From Hydrogenophaga palleronii_A (GTDB taxonomy: Bacteria; Pseudomonadota; Gammaproteobacteria; Burkholderiales; Burkholderiaceae_C), in contig NZ_JAVDWU010000016.1 of the NCBI RefSeq assembly GCF_031457455.1, positions 1 through 64,000 on the forward strand: DNA of 64,000 bases, in the 5' to 3' direction. The notes beneath the pieces were generated by a model. The model searched no databases, was not told the origin of the DNA, and worked only from the letters and a program-made list of their open reading frames with translations. Shown here in pieces: positions 9,082 through 16,926 of the stretch; the first letter of the stretch is position 1; each line of letters starts with the position of its first letter. Made by a program: the position numbers and the translations under genes.

Positions 9082-9546
9082 ATGAGCGCATGGCATAAGG
9101 CGGGGATAGGCTGGCTATGGGCATGCCTTTTTGCGATCAGCGGCGCGAGTCTGGCACAGGTCTATACATGGACTGACGCCGATGGGAAGAAGCACTTTGG
9201 CGATGCGGCCGTGCGGCCCAAGAACAACGCCAGCCCGGAGGTCAAGGTGCCGCCTCCCAACGTGGCGGACCGCTTTGAAGTCCGAAAGGCGCCCGAGGGG
9301 CAAAGCGAGTCGACAACCTCTTCGGAGGCGCTCCCCCTGACACCTCCTGCAGCACCCCACCCGACAGAGCAGGCCCGCCGACCTTCGGGCGCCCAACGCA
9401 GCCAGGATTCATGCAAGGCAAAGTGGGAGGCCTTCGACTCGGCCTCTGCCTGCTATGCCGAATGTGGGAAAAGTCTGGCCCCGGACGGAGGGCGAAACAA
9501 CGCTGCGTGTGGCCATTGCACGGACGTGCCCATGCCTAGATGTTGA
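9082..9546 (+). CDS. DUF4124 domain exported protein
   Basis: A 154-residue protein with a signal peptide (about 1-26, ending ASLA). The DUF4124 motif follows at once: QVYTWTDADGKKHFGD, a short beta-hairpin seen at the N-terminus of many proteobacterial envelope proteins. After a Pro/Ser/Thr-rich linker, the C-terminal 45 residues carry seven cysteines (motifs SCKAKW, ACYAECGK, ACGHC, RC), so a disulphide-rich mini-domain is likely. An upstream in-frame extension to 8905 overlaps the GST gene and is not used. Function is unknown. Confidence 0.85.
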   Translation: MSAWHKAGIGWLWACLFAISGASLAQVYTWTDADGKKHFGDAAVRPKNNASPEVKVPPPNVADRFEVRKAPEGQSESTTSSEALPLTPPAAPHPTEQARRPSGAQRSQDSCKAKWEAFDSASACYAECGKSLAPDGGRNNAACGHCTDVPMPRC

Positions 9547-9597
9547 GGTGCCAGGCGCCCGGACCGGGCAGGCCTGCATGCAGGCCATGAGATCCAG

Positions 9598-10044
9598 TCA
9601 CACCCATCCGAACTGCGCCCTCACATCCCGCGCCGTCACATTGACAGGTGCCGCCGGTGCATGGGGGTATTGGCGCAGGTTGGGGGCGCGCACACCGCCG
9701 TCGTTCTGTCCGAGCACGGCCACACCCTTGATGCGCCAGCCCATCTGCCGAAAGGCGGCCACGTAAGCTGCGGCATCGGGCAGTTCGACGGACTCATTCC
9801 TGTTGGCCGTGGGTGACAGGCAGAACACCGTGGCGTCGCAACGCGAGCGGTTGGCTTCGGCCGCGAACTGCTCGATGGTGGTGTGGGTGTCCTGCAGCGT
9901 GCCCACGCGGGCGTAGAAGCGTTGGGGTCGCTTTGAGCCTTGCAGAAGGATGTCGCGCACGCTGCGGTTGAAGCAGCCCGTGAGGCTGCGCACCAGCGAC
10001 GCCTTGCGGGTGCGGGTGTTGCCGATGATGATGTAGGCGTCCAT
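9598..10044 (-). CDS. Hypothetical protein with degenerate P-loop-like start
   Basis: A 148-residue protein that I do not recognise. It opens MDAYIIIGNTRTRKASLVRSL, which has the spacing of a P-loop (beta strand, G-x4-x-K) but Arg replaces the second Gly and Ala the Ser/Thr, so nucleotide binding is doubtful. Later segments such as CDATVFCLSP and WRIKGVAVLGQND alternate hydrophobic strands with polar turns, consistent with a Rossmann-like fold. The ATG at 10044 is preferred; a TTG at 10068 would add eight residues. It lies 63 bases downstream of the YbjQ gene on the same strand and converges with the DUF4124 gene. Confidence 0.65.
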   Translation of the reverse strand: MDAYIIIGNTRTRKASLVRSLTGCFNRSVRDILLQGSKRPQRFYARVGTLQDTHTTIEQFAAEANRSRCDATVFCLSPTANRNESVELPDAAAYVAAFRQMGWRIKGVAVLGQNDGGVRAPNLRQYPHAPAAPVNVTARDVRAQFGWV

Positions 10045-10107
10045 GTCGGAAGGGAAAGCGGCGGGCAACAGTTGAGAGACGGCGTTTGAAGTCGCAAGGA
10101 AGCGGTG

Positions 10108-10455
10108 TCAGGTCAGCTTCACCGCCGTGCCGCTCACGGCCACCATCATCATGCCGTTTGTCTCCCCCAGCACCTCGTAGTCGAAATCGATGCCGATCAC
10201 ACCGGTGGCCCCCAACTCTTTGGCGGCTTCAATGAGCTCGGCCATGGCCGCATCGCGCGCGCCGGCCAGGGCGCGCTCGTAGCCACCGGCCCGGCCACCC
10301 ACTACATCGCGCACCGAAGAAAACATGTCGCGAAAGATGTTGGCGCCAATGATGGCTTCACCATTGACCACGCCCAGGTACTGGTTGAGCGCGATGCCTT
10401 CGGGCAAGGTGGTGCTGAGGAAAAACTGATCGGTGCTCTTGGAAAACCAGCCCAT
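10108..10455 (-). CDS. YbjQ family (UPF0145) protein
   Basis: A 115-residue cytosolic protein of the YbjQ/UPF0145 family, sometimes labelled heavy-metal-binding domain, with no proven function. Typical features are the N-terminal FFLSTTLPEG, the central YLGVVNGEAIIGANIFRD, the helix with ARDAAMAELIEAAKELGA and the strand NGMMMVAVSGTAV at the end. These proteins form a pentameric beta-rich ring in solved structures. The ATG at 10455 follows GGGAG by about eight bases. It sits between the thiQ gene and an unknown protein, all on the minus strand; a functional link with thiamine is not evident. Confidence 0.88.
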   Translation of the reverse strand: MGWFSKSTDQFFLSTTLPEGIALNQYLGVVNGEAIIGANIFRDMFSSVRDVVGGRAGGYERALAGARDAAMAELIEAAKELGATGVIGIDFDYEVLGETNGMMMVAVSGTAVKLT

Positions 10456-10511
10456 GTGCAACTCCCGTCAAACACACCTCAACGCGGGTGCCCGGCCATT
10501 GTGCCGCACGC

Positions 10512-11156
10512 TCACCACAGCGCCACCAGTTGCCCACCCTGCAGGCCCCAGGCACGCTGCGCCATGGCGCGGGCCTCCTGCTCGTCGTGGGTGACCAGAA
10601 TGGCCGTCATGCCGGCCTCGGTGATGCGTTCGCGGAATTCGCTGCGCAGCTGTTCGCGCAACGTGGCGTCGAGCGCACTGAAGGGTTCGTCCAGCAGAAG
10701 CGCGCGGGGCTGTGTGATCAGGGCGCGCGCCAAAGCCACACGTTGTTGTTCGCCGCCAGAGAGCGTCCACACCCGTGCGGTCCCGCGATCGCCCAGACCA
10801 AAGCGCTGCAGCATGGCGCGCGCCTGCTCGCGAGCGGCAGCTTTTCGCACGCCTTGCTCCACCAGGCCAAAGGCCACATTGTCGACCACGTTCAGGTGCG
10901 GAAAGAGCGCGAAATCCTGGAACATGAGTGCGAAGCCGCGTCGCTCAGGGGGCAGGCGGGTGATGTCCACACCGTCAAACCACACGCTGCCGGACTCGGG
11001 CTGATCCAGACCGGCGACGATCTTGAGCAGCGTGCTCTTGCCGCTGCCGGAAGAGCCAAGCAGGGCCACGGTTTCGCCGGCCACCACACTCAGGCTCACG
11101 CCGTCCAGCAGCTGGCGGTGGTCCCATTGTTTTCTGATGTCGCGCAGTTCAAGCAT
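10512..11156 (-). CDS. thiQ: Thiamine ABC transporter ATP-binding protein
   Basis: ATPase of the thiamine/TPP uptake system, 214 residues. It has the Walker A GSSGSGKST (34-42), a Q-loop phenylalanine-rich FQDFALFPHL, the signature LSGGEQQRVALARAL, Walker B ALLLDEPFSALD and the switch histidine in VTHDEQEA. At about 210 residues it matches short ThiQ proteins, which lack the C-terminal regulatory domain of FbpC/PotA. The ATG at 11156 overlaps the end of the permease gene by eight bases, so translation is coupled. The thiamine assignment rests on the TPP riboswitch upstream of the operon; from the protein alone an iron(III) transporter would also fit. Confidence 0.87.
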   Translation of the reverse strand: MLELRDIRKQWDHRQLLDGVSLSVVAGETVALLGSSGSGKSTLLKIVAGLDQPESGSVWFDGVDITRLPPERRGFALMFQDFALFPHLNVVDNVAFGLVEQGVRKAAAREQARAMLQRFGLGDRGTARVWTLSGGEQQRVALARALITQPRALLLDEPFSALDATLREQLRSEFRERITEAGMTAILVTHDEQEARAMAQRAWGLQGGQLVALW

Positions 11157-12780
11157 GGCGCGCATTGTCCGGGTTGGGGCGCTGCGCCCGGCCTTCGATG
11201 CCGGCGAAGGCCAGCAGCGCCAGCAGCATGAGCACACAGGCCAGCACCAAGGCGGCGTCCAGGTTGGCGGCACCCGGGCGGCTCAGGCGCTGGTAGATGA
11301 GCGTGGTGAGCGTGGTCCATTCAGGGCGTGAAAGGAACAGCGACACCGCGAATTCGCCCAATGCAGTCGCTGCCGCAAACGCCATGCCCCGGCGCAAGGC
11401 AGTGGCCACCAGCGGCAGCGTGATCCGCCAAAAAATGCGCCAGGGACGGGCGCCCAATGTGGCCGCAGCCTGCGCGTAGCTGGCCGGCAGCGCATCGAGC
11501 GCGGCAGTCAGCGACTTGGCCACGAAAGGGTAAGCCAGCAGCGCGTAAGCGGCCACCAGCAATCCCAGGCTGGCTGTCCATTGCGGGTACAAGAGCAGCA
11601 GGCCAAATGCCACCGTCACTGGCGACACCACGAACGGCAAAAACGCCGCCGCGCGCCAGCCCAGCGCAGCTGTGGATTGCACGCCGCCGGCACCGCGCAG
11701 GGCACTCACCCGATCCAGCACCTGCACCGCCAGCGCGTGGGTGAGGCCCAGTGCCGTGGCCAGCGCCAATGCCATCCCGGAAAAACGCATGGTGTTGCCC
11801 AACGCGGCAAGGGTTTCAGGCTCCCTCAGCACGGCCGCACCCTGCCCCCACACCACTGCATGCAGCGCGCGCATCACGATCGCCAGCAAGGGCGCCGCAC
11901 ACACCACCACCAGCACCACCAACGCACCCGCCAACGCCAACCAATGGCCTGCACCCTGCGGGCGCTGGCGCATCACGGGCACCGTTCGGCCGGGTGCCGC
12001 CAGGCGCTTTTCGATGGCGGCGTAGGCCAGTGCCACGGCACCGGTGAGCAGCAGCATCCACACTGCCAACACGCCCGCCTGGCCCAGCTCAAGGTCATGG
12101 GCCACCAGCGTGTAGATCTCCACCTCCACCGTGGCGTAGCGCTGCCCGCCGAGGATCAGCGCCAAACCAAAACCGGCGAAGCAGTAGAGGAACACCAGAC
12201 ACAAAGCCGACGCCAGCCAGGGCGCCACCGCAGGCCATTCCACGCGCCAGAAGGCACGCCAAGGCGTGGCACCTAACGTGCGCGCAGCAGCCACGCGTTG
12301 CGCGCTCACCTGCTCCAGCGCGTCCACCCCGGCACGCGCCACCACACACAGGTTGAAGAACAGGTTGCCGTACAACAGCAGCCAGGGCGTGTCTTCCAGG
12401 CTCCAGCCCGCCGCCGCCATCGGTTCACCCAGCCAGCCCCGCGGCCCCCACAGCGCCAGCACCCCCATCGCCGCCACCAGCGTGGGCACCACAAACGGCA
12501 GCATCAGCAATCGCAGCACCGAGGCGCGACCAGGAAACTCCAGCCGCGCCAGCACCCAGGCCACCGGCAGCCCCAGCAAGAGCGTCAACACGCAGGTGAT
12601 GCCCGCCTGCGCCACCGACCACCCCACCCGCCACCGCAAATGATCGTCCTGCCAGACCGCCCACCAAGACACCTCGGCAGCCCCCAGCCCCTCCACCAGC
12701 AACCGCACCACCGGTGCCACCAGCAACACCCCCAGGAACAGCAGCGGCCCCACGAGAAGCCAACGCCCACGCGCGTTCAT
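11149..12780 (-). CDS. thiP: Thiamine ABC transporter permease, two fused permease domains
   Basis: Inner-membrane permease of 543 residues with about twelve membrane helices. It consists of two BPD_transp_1 domains in tandem, as in ThiP and FbpB. The EAA-type coupling loops are visible in each half: VAAARTLGATPWRAFWRVEWP in the first and AQAAATLGARPWRIFWRITLP in the second. These loops dock on the ATPase ThiQ. The gene starts 16 bases after thiB and ends inside the start of thiQ, making a tight three-gene operon. Substrate specificity comes from the riboswitch and the binding protein, not from this sequence. Confidence 0.88.
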   Translation of the reverse strand: MNARGRWLLVGPLLFLGVLLVAPVVRLLVEGLGAAEVSWWAVWQDDHLRWRVGWSVAQAGITCVLTLLLGLPVAWVLARLEFPGRASVLRLLMLPFVVPTLVAAMGVLALWGPRGWLGEPMAAAGWSLEDTPWLLLYGNLFFNLCVVARAGVDALEQVSAQRVAAARTLGATPWRAFWRVEWPAVAPWLASALCLVFLYCFAGFGLALILGGQRYATVEVEIYTLVAHDLELGQAGVLAVWMLLLTGAVALAYAAIEKRLAAPGRTVPVMRQRPQGAGHWLALAGALVVLVVVCAAPLLAIVMRALHAVVWGQGAAVLREPETLAALGNTMRFSGMALALATALGLTHALAVQVLDRVSALRGAGGVQSTAALGWRAAAFLPFVVSPVTVAFGLLLLYPQWTASLGLLVAAYALLAYPFVAKSLTAALDALPASYAQAAATLGARPWRIFWRITLPLVATALRRGMAFAAATALGEFAVSLFLSRPEWTTLTTLIYQRLSRPGAANLDAALVLACVLMLLALLAFAGIEGRAQRPNPDNARHA

Positions 12781-12796
12781 GCGAGGCCAGACACTG

Positions 12797-13873
12797 CTAT
12801 TTCAACACCACCTTTGTCCACCGCTGCACCCACGCCCGCCCCTTTTCCTCCATCTGCGCAGCAGGCGGATTGTCAAACGCGGTGGGCTCCACCGCGTGCT
12901 GCTCCATCACTTCCACACGGGGTGCACCAGCCTCGGCCGGATACATCCACATGGTGGTCTGAAGGGCCTGCTGGGCCGGAGCAGAGCGAAGAAATTCGAT
13001 GAACCGCCCGGCCCCTTCACGTGCGGCCGGGTTGCCGCCCCTCACCAGCGCCACGCCTTCCACCTGCCGGAACACACCGCCTTTGAGGAACAGGTTGGCA
13101 GTGGGTGATTCGCTGAGCTTGTCCTTGCTGAAAAACACCTCGGCGGCCGGGCTGCTGGCGTAGCTCACCACGATGGGCCGTGTGCCGCCGTTGCGGGTGA
13201 ATTCGGTGTAGTAAGCCTCGGTCCAGCCTTTGGCCACCTTCACACCGTTGGTTCGCAACTTCGCCCACCAGTCGAACGCGGCTTCTTCGCCCAGGGCGGC
13301 AATGTTGGCAAACAGAAAAGCCAGGCCAGGGCTCGATGTGGCGGGGTTCTGTACCACCAGCAGTTTGGCGTAGGCAGGTTCGGCCAGTTGCTCCAGGCGG
13401 GTGGGCAAGGCCAGCCCCGCTTTGGCGAACCAGGCCTTGTCGATGTTGAGGGTAACGTAGCCATGGTCCACCGGCACCACGCCGGCCACCACGCCGGTCG
13501 CATCTGCGGTTTCGCCCATGCCGGCAGCGGCCTTGCGCTGTGCGGCCGGTCCCACATACGGTTCGATCACATTGGCGGCCACCGCACGCTGCAGCAAGGT
13601 GTTGTCGATGCCGAAGACCACATCGGCAACCGGTTTGGCGCGGGTGAGGATGAGCTTGTTGAGCATCTCGCCGGCGTCGCCGCCCCTGACGATCTGCAGC
13701 TTCACGCCGGCTTGCTGCTCGAACCCGGCCAGCAGTTCGGCCGGCAGCTCGAAGGAGCTGTGGGTGAGCACGCGCAGGGTTGCCGGCTTGGGAGTTTGGG
13801 CCAGTGCGGTACCGCCCAACAGTGCCAAGGAAAGAAAGCCGCCTGTCGCCAGGGAAAACACTCGTCGCTGCAT
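12797..13873 (-). CDS. thiB: Thiamine-binding periplasmic protein
   Basis: Periplasmic binding protein of 358 residues, first gene of the thiBPQ operon. A signal peptide covers residues 1-27 (MQRRVFSLATGG through TALAQ). The mature start TLRVLTHSSFELPAELLAGF and the segment KPVADVVFGIDNTLLQRAV match the ThiB family, where the second region lines the ligand site. The later VPVDHGYVTLNIDK is also typical. I chose the ATG at 13873 over an upstream TTG at 13930 because the signal peptide begins there. The TPP riboswitch ends about 80 bases upstream, so expression should fall when thiamine pyrophosphate is plentiful. Confidence 0.9.
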   Translation of the reverse strand: MQRRVFSLATGGFLSLALLGGTALAQTPKPATLRVLTHSSFELPAELLAGFEQQAGVKLQIVRGGDAGEMLNKLILTRAKPVADVVFGIDNTLLQRAVAANVIEPYVGPAAQRKAAAGMGETADATGVVAGVVPVDHGYVTLNIDKAWFAKAGLALPTRLEQLAEPAYAKLLVVQNPATSSPGLAFLFANIAALGEEAAFDWWAKLRTNGVKVAKGWTEAYYTEFTRNGGTRPIVVSYASSPAAEVFFSKDKLSESPTANLFLKGGVFRQVEGVALVRGGNPAAREGAGRFIEFLRSAPAQQALQTTMWMYPAEAGAPRVEVMEQHAVEPTAFDNPPAAQMEEKGRAWVQRWTKVVLK

Positions 13874-14211
13874 GCCAACCGCCAATTCATGAACGCCGCG
13901 AAGGGCGGTGGCAGAGGCGGTTTCCGGCAAGGCGGATAGGGTCTGTCACGCTCCCTACGCTGGCACAACCCAGATCAGGTGAGAGGGGTATTTCTCAGCC
14001 CTTGACCAGCGCAGAAACAGCAGTGGTCCGGCACCCCCGGTGAAGGCCTGCATTGTAGACCTGGGAGCGTGTTAATGTGGCCGAGCGCCAATCCCTTGGC
14101 GCACGCCAGTGCCTCTTCGGCCTGCATGGCTTTCCCCTGGAATGAGTCCTTGTGAAGCGTTGTGCCCGTTCGATCTGAACACCCGACGCGCCCACTTCAA
14201 GGAAAACAGCC
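13874..14211. other. Intergenic region between thiB and a methyltransferase
   Basis: A 338-base stretch between divergent genes. It contains the TPP riboswitch of the thiamine operon at 13951-14041. The leftover 14042-14211 should carry the promoters for both directions; no convincing -35/-10 pair was identified. A GGAAAAC segment at 14202-14208 is the likely ribosome site of the methyltransferase gene. Confidence 0.7.
13951..14041 (-). promoter_or_regulatory. TPP riboswitch (THI element)
   Basis: Read on the minus strand, the conserved parts of the thiamine pyrophosphate riboswitch appear in order. These are GGGGGTGCC near 14040, the hallmark CTGAGA at 13994-13999, the CCTGATCTGG segment at 13970-13979 and GTGCCAGCGTAGGGA at 13952-13966. 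These form the pyrimidine-sensing and pyrophosphate-sensing arms. It precedes thiB by about 78 bases, enough for an expression platform near the start codon. Binding of TPP would be expected to switch the thiBPQ operon off. I could not decide between translational and transcriptional control. Confidence 0.95.
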
Positions 14212-14862
14212 ATGCCCGGCTATCAGGTCAAAACCGAAACCCTTCTGCTGGGCAATACTCCCTGGCAGATCCGCAGCCTGGTGGACAACCAGCAGTACGC
14301 CGATCCGCTGAACACCTCGGGTGAGATTGGCATTCCGCCGGCCGGCTGGTCGCTGTTCGGCCAGGTGTGGCCATCGGCGCGCGTGCTGGCGCTGGCCATG
14401 CTGACCCATCCGCTGCGCGGCCAGCGCATTCTGGAGATTGGTGCCGGCCTGGCGCTCACCAGCCTGGTGCTGCACAGCCGGGGGGCCAACGTGACGGTCA
14501 GCGACTGGCATCCGCTGGCCGAGTCCTTTCTGCTGGAGAACCTGCGGTTGAATGGTCTCGGCCCGATGCGCTACGCGGCTGGCAACTGGGCAACGGCCAA
14601 CCCCTGGCTGGGCAGGTTTGACCTGATCGTGGGCAGCGACCTGCTCTACGAGCGCCAGCAGCCGGCCCAACTGGCCAGCTTCATCGACCGGCATGCGGCC
14701 GCAGGCTGTGAGGTGATCGTGGTGGACCCGGACCGGAGCAACCGGGCCGCGTTCGGGCAGGAAATGGCGGCGCTGGGCTATGGCCTCATCATGCGCACGG
14801 CCGACCGCGAGCTGGAAGACGGCGTGGCCTACAAGGGCCGGTTTCTGACGTTTTCCAGGTGA
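14212..14862 (+). CDS. Class I SAM-dependent protein methyltransferase (ETFB-lysine methyltransferase-like)
   Basis: A 216-residue methyltransferase of the Methyltransf_16 group, which includes lysine methyltransferases such as ETFB-KMT. Motif I is ILEIGAGLALTSLVLHSRG (about 80-98), motif II reads VTVSDWHPLAESFL, and the DLLYE segment (residues 142-150) matches the D-x-x-Y/x-x motif IV of this group. The N-terminal WPSARVLALAML region is also typical. It probably methylates a lysine side chain of a protein, but the substrate is unknown. The gene is alone on the plus strand and is followed by a repeat and a strong bidirectional terminator. Confidence 0.83.
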   Translation: MPGYQVKTETLLLGNTPWQIRSLVDNQQYADPLNTSGEIGIPPAGWSLFGQVWPSARVLALAMLTHPLRGQRILEIGAGLALTSLVLHSRGANVTVSDWHPLAESFLLENLRLNGLGPMRYAAGNWATANPWLGRFDLIVGSDLLYERQQPAQLASFIDRHAAAGCEVIVVDPDRSNRAAFGQEMAALGYGLIMRTADRELEDGVAYKGRFLTFSR

Positions 14863-14875
14863 GATGAAACACCCC

Positions 14876-14945
14876 CCGTGCCGCTTCGCGTCACCCCCCT
14901 CAAGGGGGGCGGCACTGGCCGTCCGGCAAAGCCGGCCCGGCGGTG
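14876..14945 (+). repeat. GC-rich intergenic repeat, copy A
   Basis: A sequence with nested hairpins: CCCCCCTCAAGGGGGG at 14893-14909 and CCGGCAAAGCCGG at 14923-14935. A closely similar sequence lies in opposite orientation at 36545-36612, matching over about 65 bases with few differences. It sits between convergent genes and looks like a dispersed REP-type element. It may also stop or stabilise transcripts. Confidence 0.65.
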
Positions 14946-15012
14946 CCCCTGGATGGGACCACTTCGTACGTCGTGGGTCGCGCGCTGCGCGGCGGAGCAA
15001 CTGAAGTGCTGA

Positions 15013-15060
15013 ATCGCCCATGCAAAAGGCCCGCTTAAGCGGGCCTTTTGCATGGGCGAT
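15013..15060. terminator. Bidirectional terminator within a 48-bp perfect palindrome
   Basis: The 48 bases from 15013 to 15060 are their own reverse complement, with centre TTAA at 15035-15038. The inner part AAAAGGCCCGC/GCGGGCCTTTT is a normal two-way Rho-independent terminator for the convergent methyltransferase and the small basic protein gene. The arms go on for eleven more perfectly paired bases on each side, which a terminator does not need. Confidence 0.85.
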
Positions 15061-15080
15061 GCCTGAAACGCGAAGGCGGA

Positions 15081-15251
15081 TCAGCCGCCCTTTTTCGAGC
15101 GCTTGCCGGGGTTCTTCTTGCTGCGCGTGGCTACGCCGCGCTCCAGGCTCACGCGTTGACCGCGGCCGGGGGTGGTCAGCGAAACGCCAGGCACGGGCGT
15201 GGGACGGGGGGTGGCTCTGCGGTCGGCTTCGGTGACGATTTTGTTGCCCAT
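15081..15251 (-). CDS. Small basic protein, 56 residues
   Basis: A short protein beginning MGNKIVTEADRRATPRPTP and ending KKNPGKRSKKGG. It is rich in Lys, Arg, Pro and Gly, with a net charge strongly positive, no membrane segment and no signal peptide. It looks intrinsically disordered and could bind nucleic acid or ribosomes. Start choice is supported by AGGA about eight bases upstream of the ATG at 15251. The frame is open between the palindromic terminator and the transglutaminase gene, and the codon usage is GC3-rich like its neighbours. I believe similar short proteins occur in other Burkholderiales, from memory only. Function unknown. Confidence 0.75.
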   Translation of the reverse strand: MGNKIVTEADRRATPRPTPVPGVSLTTPGRGQRVSLERGVATRSKKNPGKRSKKGG

Positions 15252-15319
15252 GGCTGCATCCTGAGAAAGTTGGAGGAAAAACCGCTATTGGACCACAAGC
15301 GCCGTGGCGGGCGCCAGGG

Positions 15320-16213
15320 TCAGGCCGCGTCCACCATGTTCCAGGTGAATGCCGAGTCGGTGGAGAGCGCTTCTTCACGGTGCACCGGCATCTGCCAGCC
15401 GTTCTGCGCGTTCACCTGGGCAGAGATGTCGATGCGTGGCGCCTGGGCGTTCACGCCGCCAAAGATGGTGGCAAACGAGGCATCGGCCGCGTCGCGTCCG
15501 GTACCGATGCGGATGAAGCCCATGGGAATGGCGGTGCCCGATGGGTCAAACATGTACCAGCGGTGCCCCAGGTACACCTCCACATAGGCATGGAAGTCGG
15601 TGGGGCCGAGCGCCGGGTCGGCACCGTAGTCGATGGCTGTGGTGAAGCGGGCCGGGATGTTCAACGCGCGGCACATGGTGATCATGAGATGGGCGAAATC
15701 GCGACACACGCCTTTGTGGTCGTTCAGCGTGTCCAGCGCCGATGTCATGGAGTTGCTGGTGTTGGACTCGAACGTGACCTGACTCTGCACCCAGTCCTTG
15801 ATGGCCTGTACACGGCGGTAGCCCTGCGGCATCTGACCAAACAGCTCCATGGCCATGGCGGTCACACAGTCGGACTGGCAGTAGCGGCTGGGATAGATGT
15901 AGCTCAACACGTCGGTGGGCAACTGGGCCACCGGGGTTTCAAACACGCTGTCGGGCTGGGCCACGTGGTGGGTGATGTCCAGCGTGGCGCGGTAGCGCAG
16001 TGTGAGTGGACCGGGGCCAGCGGTGAGGCGTAGGGTGCGGTTGCGGGTGGCGGCATCGGTGTGCATGACCATGGGCACCGGCTGGCTCACCTGCAGCTCT
16101 TCCCACACCACTTTCTGCTGTGGCGCGTGAGCGGCCTGCACGTTGAAGATGAAATCGGCGCTGGGGGGCGCCACGTCGTACTGCAGATCGATAGCGAGAT
16201 GAATGCGAACCAT
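15320..16213 (-). CDS. Transglutaminase-like family protein
   Basis: A 297-residue protein with an N-terminal beta-sandwich domain (about 1-85, MVRIHLAIDLQYDV onward) and a transglutaminase-like cysteine peptidase core. The catalytic triad is visible as C170 in HKGVCRDFAHL, H208 in DFHAYVEVYL and D223 in YMFDPSG. No signal peptide is present if the ATG at 16213 is used; upstream in-frame sequence to 16324 is Arg/Cys-rich and not protein-like. Bacterial members of this group often lie near circularly permuted ATP-grasp or alpha-E proteins, but none is here. It probably cleaves or modifies a peptide or isopeptide bond; the substrate is unknown. Confidence 0.88.
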   Translation of the reverse strand: MVRIHLAIDLQYDVAPPSADFIFNVQAAHAPQQKVVWEELQVSQPVPMVMHTDAATRNRTLRLTAGPGPLTLRYRATLDITHHVAQPDSVFETPVAQLPTDVLSYIYPSRYCQSDCVTAMAMELFGQMPQGYRRVQAIKDWVQSQVTFESNTSNSMTSALDTLNDHKGVCRDFAHLMITMCRALNIPARFTTAIDYGADPALGPTDFHAYVEVYLGHRWYMFDPSGTAIPMGFIRIGTGRDAADASFATIFGGVNAQAPRIDISAQVNAQNGWQMPVHREEALSTDSAFTWNMVDAA

Positions 16214-16436
16214 GGAGATCACCGTGAAAAAAGAGCCGTGGGCCGGGGAACAGGTCGCTGGCGCGCAAGCGCCGCGAAACGGTGAACAGCGTCGGGAAAA
16301 CCGGAAAGACCATCTTACGCGCACGCAAGCCTTGGGCCATGTGCGCTAGCGCACACCGGTCATGGAACAAACCGCCCCTGCGCATCCTCAAAAGCCTTGC
16401 AGCGGGGTTGTTTTCCTGCTGCAGGAGGTACTTGCC

Positions 16437-16802
16437 ATGAAACCCCTGAAACATTGGGCCGACGCGGTCAACGCCATCCTCGGCGTCTGGTTGGTGGTAT
16501 CGCCCTGGCTGTTGGGCTACCAGGACGTCTCCGCAGCCATGTGGAACGCGAGCATCGTGGGTGTCGCGCTCATTGCCGTTGCAATGGGTGCCATCTTCGT
16601 GCCCCGGGCCTGGGAAGAATGGACCGAGTGCGGTCTGGCGGTGTGGCTGCTCGCATCGCCCTGGCTGCTCGGGTTCGCCGCCATGCAAACCGCCATGCTC
16701 ACTGCGGTGGCCACGGGTGTGGTGATCTTCGCGCTGGCGCTCTGGACTCTGATGACCGACAGCGAATACAACGGCTGGTGGCACAAGGCCACCGGGCACT
16801 GA
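16437..16802 (+). CDS. SPW-repeat membrane protein
   Basis: A 121-residue membrane protein with four hydrophobic helices. The SPW motif occurs twice, as VVSPWLLGYQ and LASPWLLGFA, which is the hallmark of the SPW repeat family (about 50 residues per unit, two helices each). The ATG at 16437 has a strong AGGAGG ribosome site seven bases upstream. Function of the family is unknown; members occur in bacteria and archaea as small integral membrane proteins. It is about 124 bases upstream of the large permease gene on the same strand, but co-transcription is uncertain. Confidence 0.88.
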   Translation: MKPLKHWADAVNAILGVWLVVSPWLLGYQDVSAAMWNASIVGVALIAVAMGAIFVPRAWEEWTECGLAVWLLASPWLLGFAAMQTAMLTAVATGVVIFALALWTLMTDSEYNGWWHKATGH

Positions 16803-16926
16803 GCGCCTGAACGGAGCGACCGGCCCGCCCGCTGGCCGCTCCCCAGGGCACGACGCAGTGACCCGCCCCCGGGCGGGTGGGAGTGCGCGCTCGCGCCCGC
16901 GCCTCTTGCCGTAAGCTCTGAGCCAG

